Source of the DNA: Tyzzerella sp.
Lineage (GTDB): Bacteria > Bacillota > Clostridia > Lachnospirales > Lachnospiraceae
Reading direction: 5' to 3'
Assembly: GCA_017416155.1 (NCBI GenBank)
Contig: JAFQDE010000013.1
Location: 1-64,000 of the forward strand
Length of the DNA: 64,000 nucleotides
Shown: positions 49,837 to 57,666 of the stretch, piece after piece
How the letters are laid out: each line of letters starts with the position of its first letter
How positions within the stretch are numbered: position 1 is the first letter of the stretch
Notes under the pieces: generated by a model
Database searches by the model: none
The model's input: the letters and a program-made list of their open reading frames with translations, nothing else
What the model was told of the DNA's origin: nothing
Position numbers and translations under genes: made by a program

Positions 49837-51252
49837 TTACTTTATATTTATTTTTTTTCTTTCGATTCTTCCCCAATTGAGTTTCTTTTTCTTATAACCG
49901 ATAAAAGCAGTACTTCTAACAAATGCCAATATAAATCTAAGTACTGTTATCTCAAAAAAACATAAAAACAATGCTTTCAAAACATCGATAAAAGATATCT
50001 TCAAGTCAACCGTCTGTGTGCGGGCAAAGAATGCCGTCATAGTTAATGTGCAGCCAAACACTGCATAGATTAAAAAGAAAAGTAACATAAACGGTATATT
50101 GATTAAATCTACAGTAAAGGCAGCTACCATAGTTGCGACACCTAAGATTTCAATAAACGGTGACAGTAACTCGTAGAGCAAAAAGTAAAAATACGAAATA
50201 AAACTAATTGCACCAAATTTCGGACTGGCAAGCATGACCCGGTGCTTCCACATACTTTGAAACAAGCCTAAATGCCATCGTTTTCTTTGTTTGCACAAGT
50301 CCTTAAGACGTTCCGGTGCCTGCGACCAGCATATCGCGTCTGTTGCATACTTAATAGAATACGGAAGATTATTTAAAACGCAGTATTCATGAAGTTTTAG
50401 CACGAGTTCCATATCCTCTCCCATCGTGGAGTGATCATATCCGCCAGCTGCGATAACCGTCTCTTTTCTAAACAATCCAAATGCACCCGAAATAATCAAA
50501 GAACCATTAAACTTATCAAACAATATTCGAGATGCTAAGAAGGAACGGTCATATTCCAACACCTGCATGCATGCCAGTATGTTTTCAGGCAATTGATAGT
50601 TGACCACACGTCCTCTTTCCAATTCAACACTGTTGGAAGGTCTTACTACTCCCCCCACTGCTACTACGTTTTGATCCTCAATGAGCGGACGCACAATTCT
50701 GCTTAACGAGTCGTACTGCAGTACGGAGTCTGCGTCCATACATATGAAATACGGATATTTACAAGCATTAATTCCCATGTTGAGAGCATCCGCTTTTCCT
50801 CCATTCTTTTTTCTTACAAGAGTCAGTGGCACCTTGTACATAGATGACTCGTAGATAAATTCCTCCGGCTGACATTTTATTTTTCGATGAACCGGCCTTC
50901 GTATAGGCTCCATCTGAAACGCCTCGATTAATTTGCGAGAGGTTGCGTCTTTGGAACCATCATCTACAACAACGATTTCGTATAGAGTATAATCTAAGGC
51001 CAGAAGAGACTGAACTGTTTCCACTACAGTGACCTCCTCATTATAGGCCGGAACTATAATACTAATTGGTATGTAATAATCTCTAAGCAGAGAATTTTTA
51101 AAACGCTCCTGTCTCTTCTTTCTGTACAGTTCAGAAGAACCAATCACAACCGATAGGAACAAAAATGACGAATACCCAATTAAATAGATTACGAAGAAAA
51201 CATTGATACAGTCCAAGATCTGTTGAATAATTAAAAATGTTGAATTACTCAT
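49837..51252 (-). CDS. processive family 2 glycosyltransferase (polysaccharide synthase)
   Basis: 471 residues of the BcsA/PgaC/HasA type. Membrane helices at about 12-40 and four or so after 345 flank a cytosolic GT-A domain. The motifs of processive synthases are present: DDG (97-99), DAD (173-175), GED (278-280) and Q322-RKRW326 (QxxRW). No PilZ domain is fused, so any c-di-GMP control would be at transcription or through partners. Product is unknown: a beta-linked glucan or hexosamine polymer is most likely. Its start overlaps the HEAT gene stop by eight bases. Confidence 0.92.
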   Translation of the reverse strand: MSNSTFLIIQQILDCINVFFVIYLIGYSSFLFLSVVIGSSELYRKKRQERFKNSLLRDYYIPISIIVPAYNEEVTVVETVQSLLALDYTLYEIVVVDDGSKDATSRKLIEAFQMEPIRRPVHRKIKCQPEEFIYESSMYKVPLTLVRKKNGGKADALNMGINACKYPYFICMDADSVLQYDSLSRIVRPLIEDQNVVAVGGVVRPSNSVELERGRVVNYQLPENILACMQVLEYDRSFLASRILFDKFNGSLIISGAFGLFRKETVIAAGGYDHSTMGEDMELVLKLHEYCVLNNLPYSIKYATDAICWSQAPERLKDLCKQRKRWHLGLFQSMWKHRVMLASPKFGAISFISYFYFLLYELLSPFIEILGVATMVAAFTVDLINIPFMLLFFLIYAVFGCTLTMTAFFARTQTVDLKISFIDVLKALFLCFFEITVLRFILAFVRSTAFIGYKKKKLNWGRIERKKINIK

Positions 51253-52336
51253 AACGATTCCTTCTTTCTGCTAATCTCTTTTGGTCAAACCGATATCGAA
51301 GCATTTCCCCGGCATAACGATCCTTTCCTTCAAACACATCAATCAGCTCTTCATATCGAAGTCCCAACTTGTTAAGACTCTCTGCGGCATTATAACGAAC
51401 ATACCAATTTGGATTACACAGAAGCACTTTAAGTACACTAATTGTTTTTTCGTTTGGATAAGAAGCAAGCGCTGACGCAGTGATTGCGGTATATTCCCAA
51501 AATGGTTGCTCTTGTTCTGCAAAATCATACAAAAAAGAAAGCGCCGGTTCGTAAGGATACCTTGCAAAATATCGAATACAGTTGTATCTAATTTCATCCT
51601 CTTCCTTTTTATCAATCATGATACGAAGGATTTTTTCACAATAATCTCCGGACGAAAACCGAAAATAATTGAGAAGAGTTACACGCATTGTGGTATGAAA
51701 AGAAAAGAAGTTTTCCCAAATCTTTTCATCCAGTTCCAGACGATTGCCCTTAAATAATAGCAATCCGTCATATATCATTTTGGAATAATGATAAAATTCA
51801 CTCTTATCCAATATCTTTAAAGCTTCCAAAACACTATTGGCATTTCCTATGGAATAGAGCGCCTGAAGAGCATTTTCCCGACAGTACAAGTTTTCGTCCT
51901 TTACCAATTCCAGCATCGCATCCGTAACAAGTGTAATATTCAGCCCTCGCAAAATATCATATTTATTGATGATATAAGGGAAATATGCTGCCTTAATCTT
52001 CTCTTTCTTTAGGTATTCCAAAGTTAGATACACAAATACAGAAGACAGCTGGCGGATATAAGTCTTAACTCTATCCGGATCCTTTTCATAAGCACGCTCT
52101 AAAGCCTCATCAAAAGCCATCAAATAATTCACTTTCGTCAACTTTTTAGAAAGGTCTTTCAAGTGCTTTTCATCCGGTTGCTCTAGTTGAATTTGCTTTA
52201 AAATATCCTCAACAAAACGATTGTTGCAACGAAGAAGCACCTTGTCTCGTCTATGAAAATAGTAAATGCACACTATATTAAAAATAATCATAGAAACACA
52301 AATCGCAAGATATGTGTATATGAGTGTTTCAACCAT
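51245..52336 (-). CDS. membrane-anchored HEAT-repeat protein
   Basis: 363 residues. One N-terminal membrane helix (4-27) is followed by cytosolic helical repeats. HEAT-like units are visible at about 145-175 (ENALQALYSIGNANSVLEAL) and 285-335 (NEKTISVLKVLLCNPNWYVRYNAAESL in parts). Such scaffolds often couple to glycosyltransferases in Firmicutes polysaccharide operons. It overlaps the synthase gene by eight bases and follows the glycosidase gene by three, so coupled translation of a complex is likely. Confidence 0.82.
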   Translation of the reverse strand: MVETLIYTYLAICVSMIIFNIVCIYYFHRRDKVLLRCNNRFVEDILKQIQLEQPDEKHLKDLSKKLTKVNYLMAFDEALERAYEKDPDRVKTYIRQLSSVFVYLTLEYLKKEKIKAAYFPYIINKYDILRGLNITLVTDAMLELVKDENLYCRENALQALYSIGNANSVLEALKILDKSEFYHYSKMIYDGLLLFKGNRLELDEKIWENFFSFHTTMRVTLLNYFRFSSGDYCEKILRIMIDKKEEDEIRYNCIRYFARYPYEPALSFLYDFAEQEQPFWEYTAITASALASYPNEKTISVLKVLLCNPNWYVRYNAAESLNKLGLRYEELIDVFEGKDRYAGEMLRYRFDQKRLAERRNRYE

Positions 52337-52339
52337 TTT

Positions 52340-54511
52340 TTATTCCTTCCAAATTCCTTGTAACATATAATAAGATAATTTAAGACGTTCATGATAGGTA
52401 ACGTCATTTCCCCAAGGTTCCAGCTCTTTCTGGTGTAATTTGATTCTACCCTCTGTGGCGCCGTCAGTGCATCCCAGGTACATACAATCAATACCGGTGG
52501 GTTCAATACCATAATTGCCAGTATAATAATCATCGTGAATTTCCATTTTAGATGGGTCGCTGAAATTTAGCAGTTGCCACGGTAATCGTATTTCTATATA
52601 GTCACCCTTCGAGTAGAAATCACTCAGGGAATCATAATTCTTACTCTCAGGATTTGCATTTCCATAACGAAGTTTCCCGGTAGGAAATACCTCCGCCTGC
52701 AATATTTTTTCGCCTTGTATTAATTGATTCATTTGTAAAATAATGTTCACATCTACAAATTTTGGCGAATCCACATCCGGAATATTGTTTTTTACATAAG
52801 TATCAAATCCGTAAACTTCTCTCGAATAATTGGCACGCAACACCTCATAGCGCTCCTGAACCAGTAGTGAAGAGTTGTTAGAACCATTTACAAGCAGCAA
52901 AAAGTCAATTGCTTTATCAAAGAGCAGATTATAGTTTTCACAAAAACTACTTCCACTTTTCTGTGTTGTGTCAATTGGAACATAGAATATTTCCTCTTCA
53001 AACTTTAAGTTAGGTTTGTGAATCATCAGATATACGGAGGCCTCATCGTACTTCATGGATAGCGTCATTCCATTATCCTTTGCAACAATGTCTTCTTTTG
53101 TCCATTCTGAGACATCTCCATCCACATAGCATATACTCTCTTTTTCACCTGGGTCAAAGGCAAGTAATCCGAAATACTGCTCATTAGTCTGCATGTCGGA
53201 CCAATAAGGTGTACGTTGGAAATTAACTGCATGGTTTGTATTCCAAGTACGCTTAAACCATTCATCCTGCCAAGAAAATACACAACAACCCGCGCATCCG
53301 GAAGATACAATATCTTCATAACAATCAACCAGTGCCTGGCCTTGCTGCTGTTCGTTCATATGTCCTTGATTTCGTCCTGTGTTCACATCTTTATGAGCAA
53401 TTCCTCGTCCTGTAGGAACACCAAACTCTGAAATTACCACCGGAATTTTATGATGGGTAGCCAGTGCATCCAGATATAACTTATACGTATTCATTGTGCC
53501 ATCTTGATAACAGTCTTCCGGATGAACTTCAAAATTGAGTTCTGACCAATCTTTGACATAGACAAGATAATCTCTGTAATATGGATACGCATGGTAGGAT
53601 GCAAACTGTCCTGACAAGACCTTTTCCGTTGTTTTAATATTTTCTACGTCCACAGAAGCACATTTGTCAAAGAAGTCTGTAATATACTCCGGATACGTAA
53701 ATGGATCCGTAATCGGCCAGTTTGAAAATGCAACTAACTTCTGTGTCTTGTAACGCTCTGATTCATATTCGAGGACCTTATCTCCTACTCGTGCAAGCAT
53801 AGCTTCAAACGGAGTTGCCTCTTCGGAGGTGAACATATATTGTCCCCTGTATGAATTATACTCATCATCATTCTTGTATTTGTCATTTGTATAGGCAACC
53901 AACAAATCTTCCCATTCCACACCGAGTATGTAACCGATAACCCATTGCGACACATCGTTCATATAAGATCCATGTCCTGCTGAGGCACGTCTGCCTAACG
54001 AAAGTTTTCTGTTTCCGTGAATAATGTCAATCATGGTTTTGCAGTCTGATACAAAGTTTTCATACAAATCCGGATGATATGCATCCCGATATGAATTGTG
54101 ATAATAATCATTTACCCATACGCCGTGGATAAGCCAAAGCGGATTCGGATTATTCAGATTATATTCATAAAAGGCTTCGTAGAACGTGTCGTTATGAATC
54201 GTATATATACGAATGGTGTTCGCTCCCAATTCTTGTATGTCTGCAAACCAACGGAGATAGGTCTCCTTGTCTGCCCCAAAGTTTGTGGACCATTCTCCGG
54301 GAATACCGGAACCGATATCTACGCCTTTGATTTCGAATTTTTCATAACCATCTCCTGAATCCATATAGATATAGTCATCCCGTGTGGTAATAAATGTAGT
54401 TACCGGTTTTTTCGGCTCAAAATCCATATAAATTCCCAATCGATAATAACAAGTATCCGCCAGGAGAATGAGGCAAATAATGATGGAAACTGTAATAATA
54501 AATTTCTTCAT
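52340..54511 (-). CDS. membrane-anchored TIM-barrel glycoside hydrolase with C-terminal beta domain
   Basis: 723 residues, one N-terminal helix (4-20). The barrel starts near 55 (GVDIGSGIPGEW; GANTIRIYTIH). The candidate acid/base is Glu199 in IGYILGVEWE and the nucleophile Glu362 in VVISEFGVPTGRG; these sit at the ends of strands 4 and 7 as in clan GH-A. Trp-rich FSWQDEW closes strand 8. Residues about 480-720 resemble a carbohydrate-binding CBM9/DOMON-like fold (YVDGDVSEW; DEASVYLMIHKP). It may trim or transglycosylate the operon's polymer outside the cell. Confidence 0.82.
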   Translation of the reverse strand: MKKFIITVSIIICLILLADTCYYRLGIYMDFEPKKPVTTFITTRDDYIYMDSGDGYEKFEIKGVDIGSGIPGEWSTNFGADKETYLRWFADIQELGANTIRIYTIHNDTFYEAFYEYNLNNPNPLWLIHGVWVNDYYHNSYRDAYHPDLYENFVSDCKTMIDIIHGNRKLSLGRRASAGHGSYMNDVSQWVIGYILGVEWEDLLVAYTNDKYKNDDEYNSYRGQYMFTSEEATPFEAMLARVGDKVLEYESERYKTQKLVAFSNWPITDPFTYPEYITDFFDKCASVDVENIKTTEKVLSGQFASYHAYPYYRDYLVYVKDWSELNFEVHPEDCYQDGTMNTYKLYLDALATHHKIPVVISEFGVPTGRGIAHKDVNTGRNQGHMNEQQQGQALVDCYEDIVSSGCAGCCVFSWQDEWFKRTWNTNHAVNFQRTPYWSDMQTNEQYFGLLAFDPGEKESICYVDGDVSEWTKEDIVAKDNGMTLSMKYDEASVYLMIHKPNLKFEEEIFYVPIDTTQKSGSSFCENYNLLFDKAIDFLLLVNGSNNSSLLVQERYEVLRANYSREVYGFDTYVKNNIPDVDSPKFVDVNIILQMNQLIQGEKILQAEVFPTGKLRYGNANPESKNYDSLSDFYSKGDYIEIRLPWQLLNFSDPSKMEIHDDYYTGNYGIEPTGIDCMYLGCTDGATEGRIKLHQKELEPWGNDVTYHERLKLSYYMLQGIWKE

Positions 54512-54525
54512 ATTGCATGTTCCTC

Positions 54526-56004
54526 CTATTCTGTGTACTCGTTATATAACTTTGCTTTGGACTCAGCTGAAAATTGTCTAAGAATATCTATATTATCATC
54601 CATCCAATCGCCGCGCTCTTTTAAAAAGTCTTTTAGTTGAAGGACAGCTTCTTCATATCCTGCCGGATTACGGTCTGCCGGGTACAAAAGTCCCTCTTGT
54701 TTTTCAAACGCATAGCCCCATACATCATAATTCCTCGTGATGGCATCTCCCAAATACTGAATCGTTTCATCAATATAGTTGTTGAGATATTCCTCATTCA
54801 AGTAACTTTTACGAAGCTCTTTATATGTTTTTATACACTGCTCGGTAAACTCTTTGTCCTTCATAAACATAAAATACCAGATTTTATCTTGGAAGAAAAA
54901 GTCTTCTCTGTTTACCACGCTTTCCTGATAATTGTCGCAACTGTTATTATAATCCCATACACACATACGAAACAGTCCGTCCAAATCCTTATAGATATAT
55001 GTCGAATAACTACCGGCATCGTAGTTGCAGGTAAATTCATTTATGATGAGATATTTTACAAAATTATCAACATCTATAGTCTCTTCATATCCATGCGATT
55101 TGCTATCATAATCAAAGGAATACATCGTCTTCTCAAATGCATTGAAATCATCCCTGATGCCTTCCGCTATCTCCGATGTAAGATTCGATGTGCCTGGATA
55201 TTCAATATTCATTTGAACACCCCAAATACGATATGTATATTTCGTAAATGTTGACAGGTTCTTCAGTCCATTTTCGCTACCGCGATCCAAACGCAGACAA
55301 TATCCCGCAAAAGAATTGTCTTTTTTGTCGACAGAAAGATTCAATCTGGAGCCGTTCTTTCCGGCACAAATCGTCTCTGTCATTAAGTACAGCCCCTTAT
55401 ATTCTCCGTTGAGTATCACCTCACAGAACCTAACATTCGGAGAATAATCCATAATCTCTCCGGCAATGTTATACCACATGTAATTGCGCAACAACGTTTT
55501 ATCAAGAAACGGACCATGAAGTGCCCATTCGTGATGTGCGTCCATTCCCATTACCTCTTGTGGGTTGTTTTCACCGGATGAAGTAACGAAGTTTAACAAA
55601 TACCCCTTTTTATCAAACTCTCTCGAAGAATTTCCTCGAATTCTGATATAGGCACCGCTTTCCATATCTGCTTCATCATCTATATGATGATTCACGCCTT
55701 CTCTGTCCTTGATTGCAACACGACATAATAGTTCCGATTCACCGGTCGCAGTCGTGGTATACTGCGTCTTTTTCGATATCGGGTCATGGTAAGCAGCACC
55801 CGGAATCTCTATTCCGTCCGTGTAAATCTCCACAAGTGGCAGATGGGTACACAAGGTGTTATCCATATGGTTACATGACTTTGGAACCTCTGCCTGCAAA
55901 TGCTGATGATACCTGCCCTTATCCTCCGTTCGAAAAAGCGGTACAGCAATAGAGAGTATAAGAACCACTGCACATGAAATAATACCAATGATCTTATATT
56001 TCAT
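54526..56004 (-). CDS. CotH-family protein kinase-like protein, exported
   Basis: 492 residues. A signal anchor (4-24) puts it outside the membrane. The CotH kinase fold carries IRIRGNSSRE (120-129), HGPFLDKTLLRN (163-174), GLYLMTE (204-210) and WDYNNSCDN (350-358). These correspond to the conserved CotH ATP- and metal-binding motifs. In Bacillus CotH phosphorylates spore coat proteins; here no spore gene is adjacent. The substrate might be a surface protein or carbohydrate. It sits 14 bases before the glycosidase gene. Confidence 0.88.
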   Translation of the reverse strand: MKYKIIGIISCAVVLILSIAVPLFRTEDKGRYHQHLQAEVPKSCNHMDNTLCTHLPLVEIYTDGIEIPGAAYHDPISKKTQYTTTATGESELLCRVAIKDREGVNHHIDDEADMESGAYIRIRGNSSREFDKKGYLLNFVTSSGENNPQEVMGMDAHHEWALHGPFLDKTLLRNYMWYNIAGEIMDYSPNVRFCEVILNGEYKGLYLMTETICAGKNGSRLNLSVDKKDNSFAGYCLRLDRGSENGLKNLSTFTKYTYRIWGVQMNIEYPGTSNLTSEIAEGIRDDFNAFEKTMYSFDYDSKSHGYEETIDVDNFVKYLIINEFTCNYDAGSYSTYIYKDLDGLFRMCVWDYNNSCDNYQESVVNREDFFFQDKIWYFMFMKDKEFTEQCIKTYKELRKSYLNEEYLNNYIDETIQYLGDAITRNYDVWGYAFEKQEGLLYPADRNPAGYEEAVLQLKDFLKERGDWMDDNIDILRQFSAESKAKLYNEYTE

Positions 56005-56026
56005 TATTCTTTAACCTCCTCGGTTA

Positions 56027-56704
56027 TTAGTTAGATACCTCATCATTTTGCATCACAATATTAACATAATCTATATTCCCGAGATCATATAAAGCATCTA
56101 CAATATTGCCACTTTTCGCTTCTGCTTTTTTCAATACGCTGGCAGAAACTTCATAAATAAATTCAATGTTGTACTCCGTTGTGTTTCGCACACGAAGATT
56201 GACTTTTTGACGAAATACCTTAAACATATACGCCTGAATAGACGGCTGTTTATTGCGAGAAGCACGTATAATAATAAGCATTCGGTTGTCATTTTTAATA
56301 CAGCCCAAGATAAAGAAAACGATAAAGGTAATCGTGCTTCCGATTGCGGCTACAACGTAATCGCCGACTCCACAGCATATACCTACAATCACAGTCCAAA
56401 ATATGTATATCGTATCTCTACTGTCTTTGATAGCAGTACGGAAACGAACGATGGAAAGAGCACCGACCATACCTAACGACAGAGCAATATTGTTGCCGAT
56501 AACTGTCATCACAGTTCCGGTAAGCACGGTAAGGGCAACCAGAGATGCGTTAAACTTTTTGCTGTAAATAGTACCTCTGTGTGTAATTAAATAAGAAATA
56601 AATATAACAAATCCAAGAACCGCTGACATCACAATATTCATAGCAATGTCTTGTGTTGATAAGTTTCCTGCTTCTTTAAATAATGTGTAAAGTTGTTCTC
56701 TCAT
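56027..56704 (-). CDS. DUF4956 membrane protein
   Basis: 225 residues starting at MREQLYTLFKEAG (GGAGG upstream). Four hydrophobic helices (about 22-140) carry GMVGALSIVRFRTAIKD, the DUF4956 signature, and a soluble C-terminal beta/alpha domain (145-225; VRNTTEYNIEFIYEV) follows. The family is almost always linked to VTC and CotH genes, as here. Exact role unknown; it may gate or couple polyphosphate transport. Confidence 0.86.
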   Translation of the reverse strand: MREQLYTLFKEAGNLSTQDIAMNIVMSAVLGFVIFISYLITHRGTIYSKKFNASLVALTVLTGTVMTVIGNNIALSLGMVGALSIVRFRTAIKDSRDTIYIFWTVIVGICCGVGDYVVAAIGSTITFIVFFILGCIKNDNRMLIIIRASRNKQPSIQAYMFKVFRQKVNLRVRNTTEYNIEFIYEVSASVLKKAEAKSGNIVDALYDLGNIDYVNIVMQNDEVSN

Positions 56705-56718
56705 GGTAAATCCTCCAA

Positions 56719-57414
56719 TCATATATGTGTTTGATACCCCTGTTGTCTTGCAAGACAATATTTGCTGACGGATATTTCGCTTCGATCAATACTGTTGATG
56801 GCATCTCTGATATAGCCAAGTAGGAATCCATTGAATTTTACTTCCATAACTACATCATACATGTCCAGAACAGGATTCATATTCAGGTGTTCTGAAAACA
56901 AATCGAAGCAGCTTTCTGTAGCAACTATCTGATTATCAAAGGTAACACGAATCTTGTTTTCCTTTGCAATAAATGCTTTTCTGTTATACTGCACGATTGT
57001 CTTAGGGCGATAACATTTCATATGCATATATGCGTACAATTCTGCTGCAAACGGGTCTGCATATCGAAGCAGCGGCGAATAATCGCAATCTATAAGGCGG
57101 AGTGCGTCTTCCCTTGTAACCTTCAAAGAACGTTTAAGCTGCTGCGCTCCTTGTTTTTGTTTCATTTCGAGCATTGCATAATCTTGGGACGGGTCATAGC
57201 ATCGAAGCCTTATTTTCCTTCGAAGTTCGATACCGGCCTGTTTCTCAAAAAAATCATCATCAAACGGCGTGTCAAAGTACAGCGATCGAATCATGTACCC
57301 ATGCGTTCCATTGTGACTATCCTGCATCATGATAGATTCCAAATAATGACTTTTTTGTCTGAAGTCATCAATGCTTATTAAGAATTTCTTCTCCTCTCGG
57401 AATACTTTGTTCAT
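56719..57414 (-). CDS. VTC-domain (polyphosphate polymerase-like) protein
   Basis: 231 residues from MNKVFREEKKFLISIDDF (GGGAG upstream). It has the beta-tunnel VTC/CYTH-like fold: EEKKFLI (7-13), RSLYFDT (43-49), LRRKIRLRCY (64-73), MLEMKQKQG (81-89) and VVMEVKFNG. The basic strands RKIRLR and KRSL and the acidic E-V-K position match yeast Vtc4 catalytic layout. It lacks SPX, so phosphate sensing would differ. First gene after the c-di-GMP riboswitch; DUF4956 follows by 14 bases. Confidence 0.87.
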   Translation of the reverse strand: MNKVFREEKKFLISIDDFRQKSHYLESIMMQDSHNGTHGYMIRSLYFDTPFDDDFFEKQAGIELRRKIRLRCYDPSQDYAMLEMKQKQGAQQLKRSLKVTREDALRLIDCDYSPLLRYADPFAAELYAYMHMKCYRPKTIVQYNRKAFIAKENKIRVTFDNQIVATESCFDLFSEHLNMNPVLDMYDVVMEVKFNGFLLGYIRDAINSIDRSEISVSKYCLARQQGYQTHI

Positions 57415-57435
57415 AATTTGTTTCTCCCAAATAAC

Positions 57436-57474
57436 AAAAAAGGCTGCACACCCAATAAAATTGAGAATGCAGCC
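57436..57474 (-). terminator. expression-platform terminator of the c-di-GMP riboswitch
   Basis: A perfect 7-bp stem (GGCTGCA with TGCAGCC in the transcript; plus-strand arms at 57442-57448 and 57468-57474), a 19-base loop and six U (57436-57441). Its 5' arm overlaps the 3' edge of the aptamer, so aptamer folding and termination should compete. Confidence 0.85.
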
Positions 57475-57541
57475 GGTCAATCATACGACTTTATCGCTTA
57501 GACACCTTGGCTTTGCGTCCTTATCTTTCAATAAGTTTGCC
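57470..57541 (-). promoter_or_regulatory. c-di-GMP-I (GEMM-I) riboswitch aptamer
   Basis: The transcript reads GGCAAAC, then a 6-bp stem closed by a GAAA tetraloop (CTTATT-GAAA-GATAAG), then GGACGCAAAGCC, the conserved ligand-binding block. The second stem carries TCTAAG and TATGA, the 11-base tetraloop receptor pair of this class, and ends GACCGG. Every hallmark of GEMM-I is present. A TATATT -10-like box lies at 57556-57561 just upstream. The aptamer precedes a VTC/DUF4956/CotH/glycosyltransferase operon. Confidence 0.95.
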
Positions 57542-57666
57542 AACATAATATTACTAATATAGTGTGCCACAAAATAGGCGGAAAGTCAAGTTCGCTTTTA
57601 AGACAACTCTTTTAACAAACACCCTACATATTATCTCAAATCTGCCAGAAACATGTCGCTTTCTTC

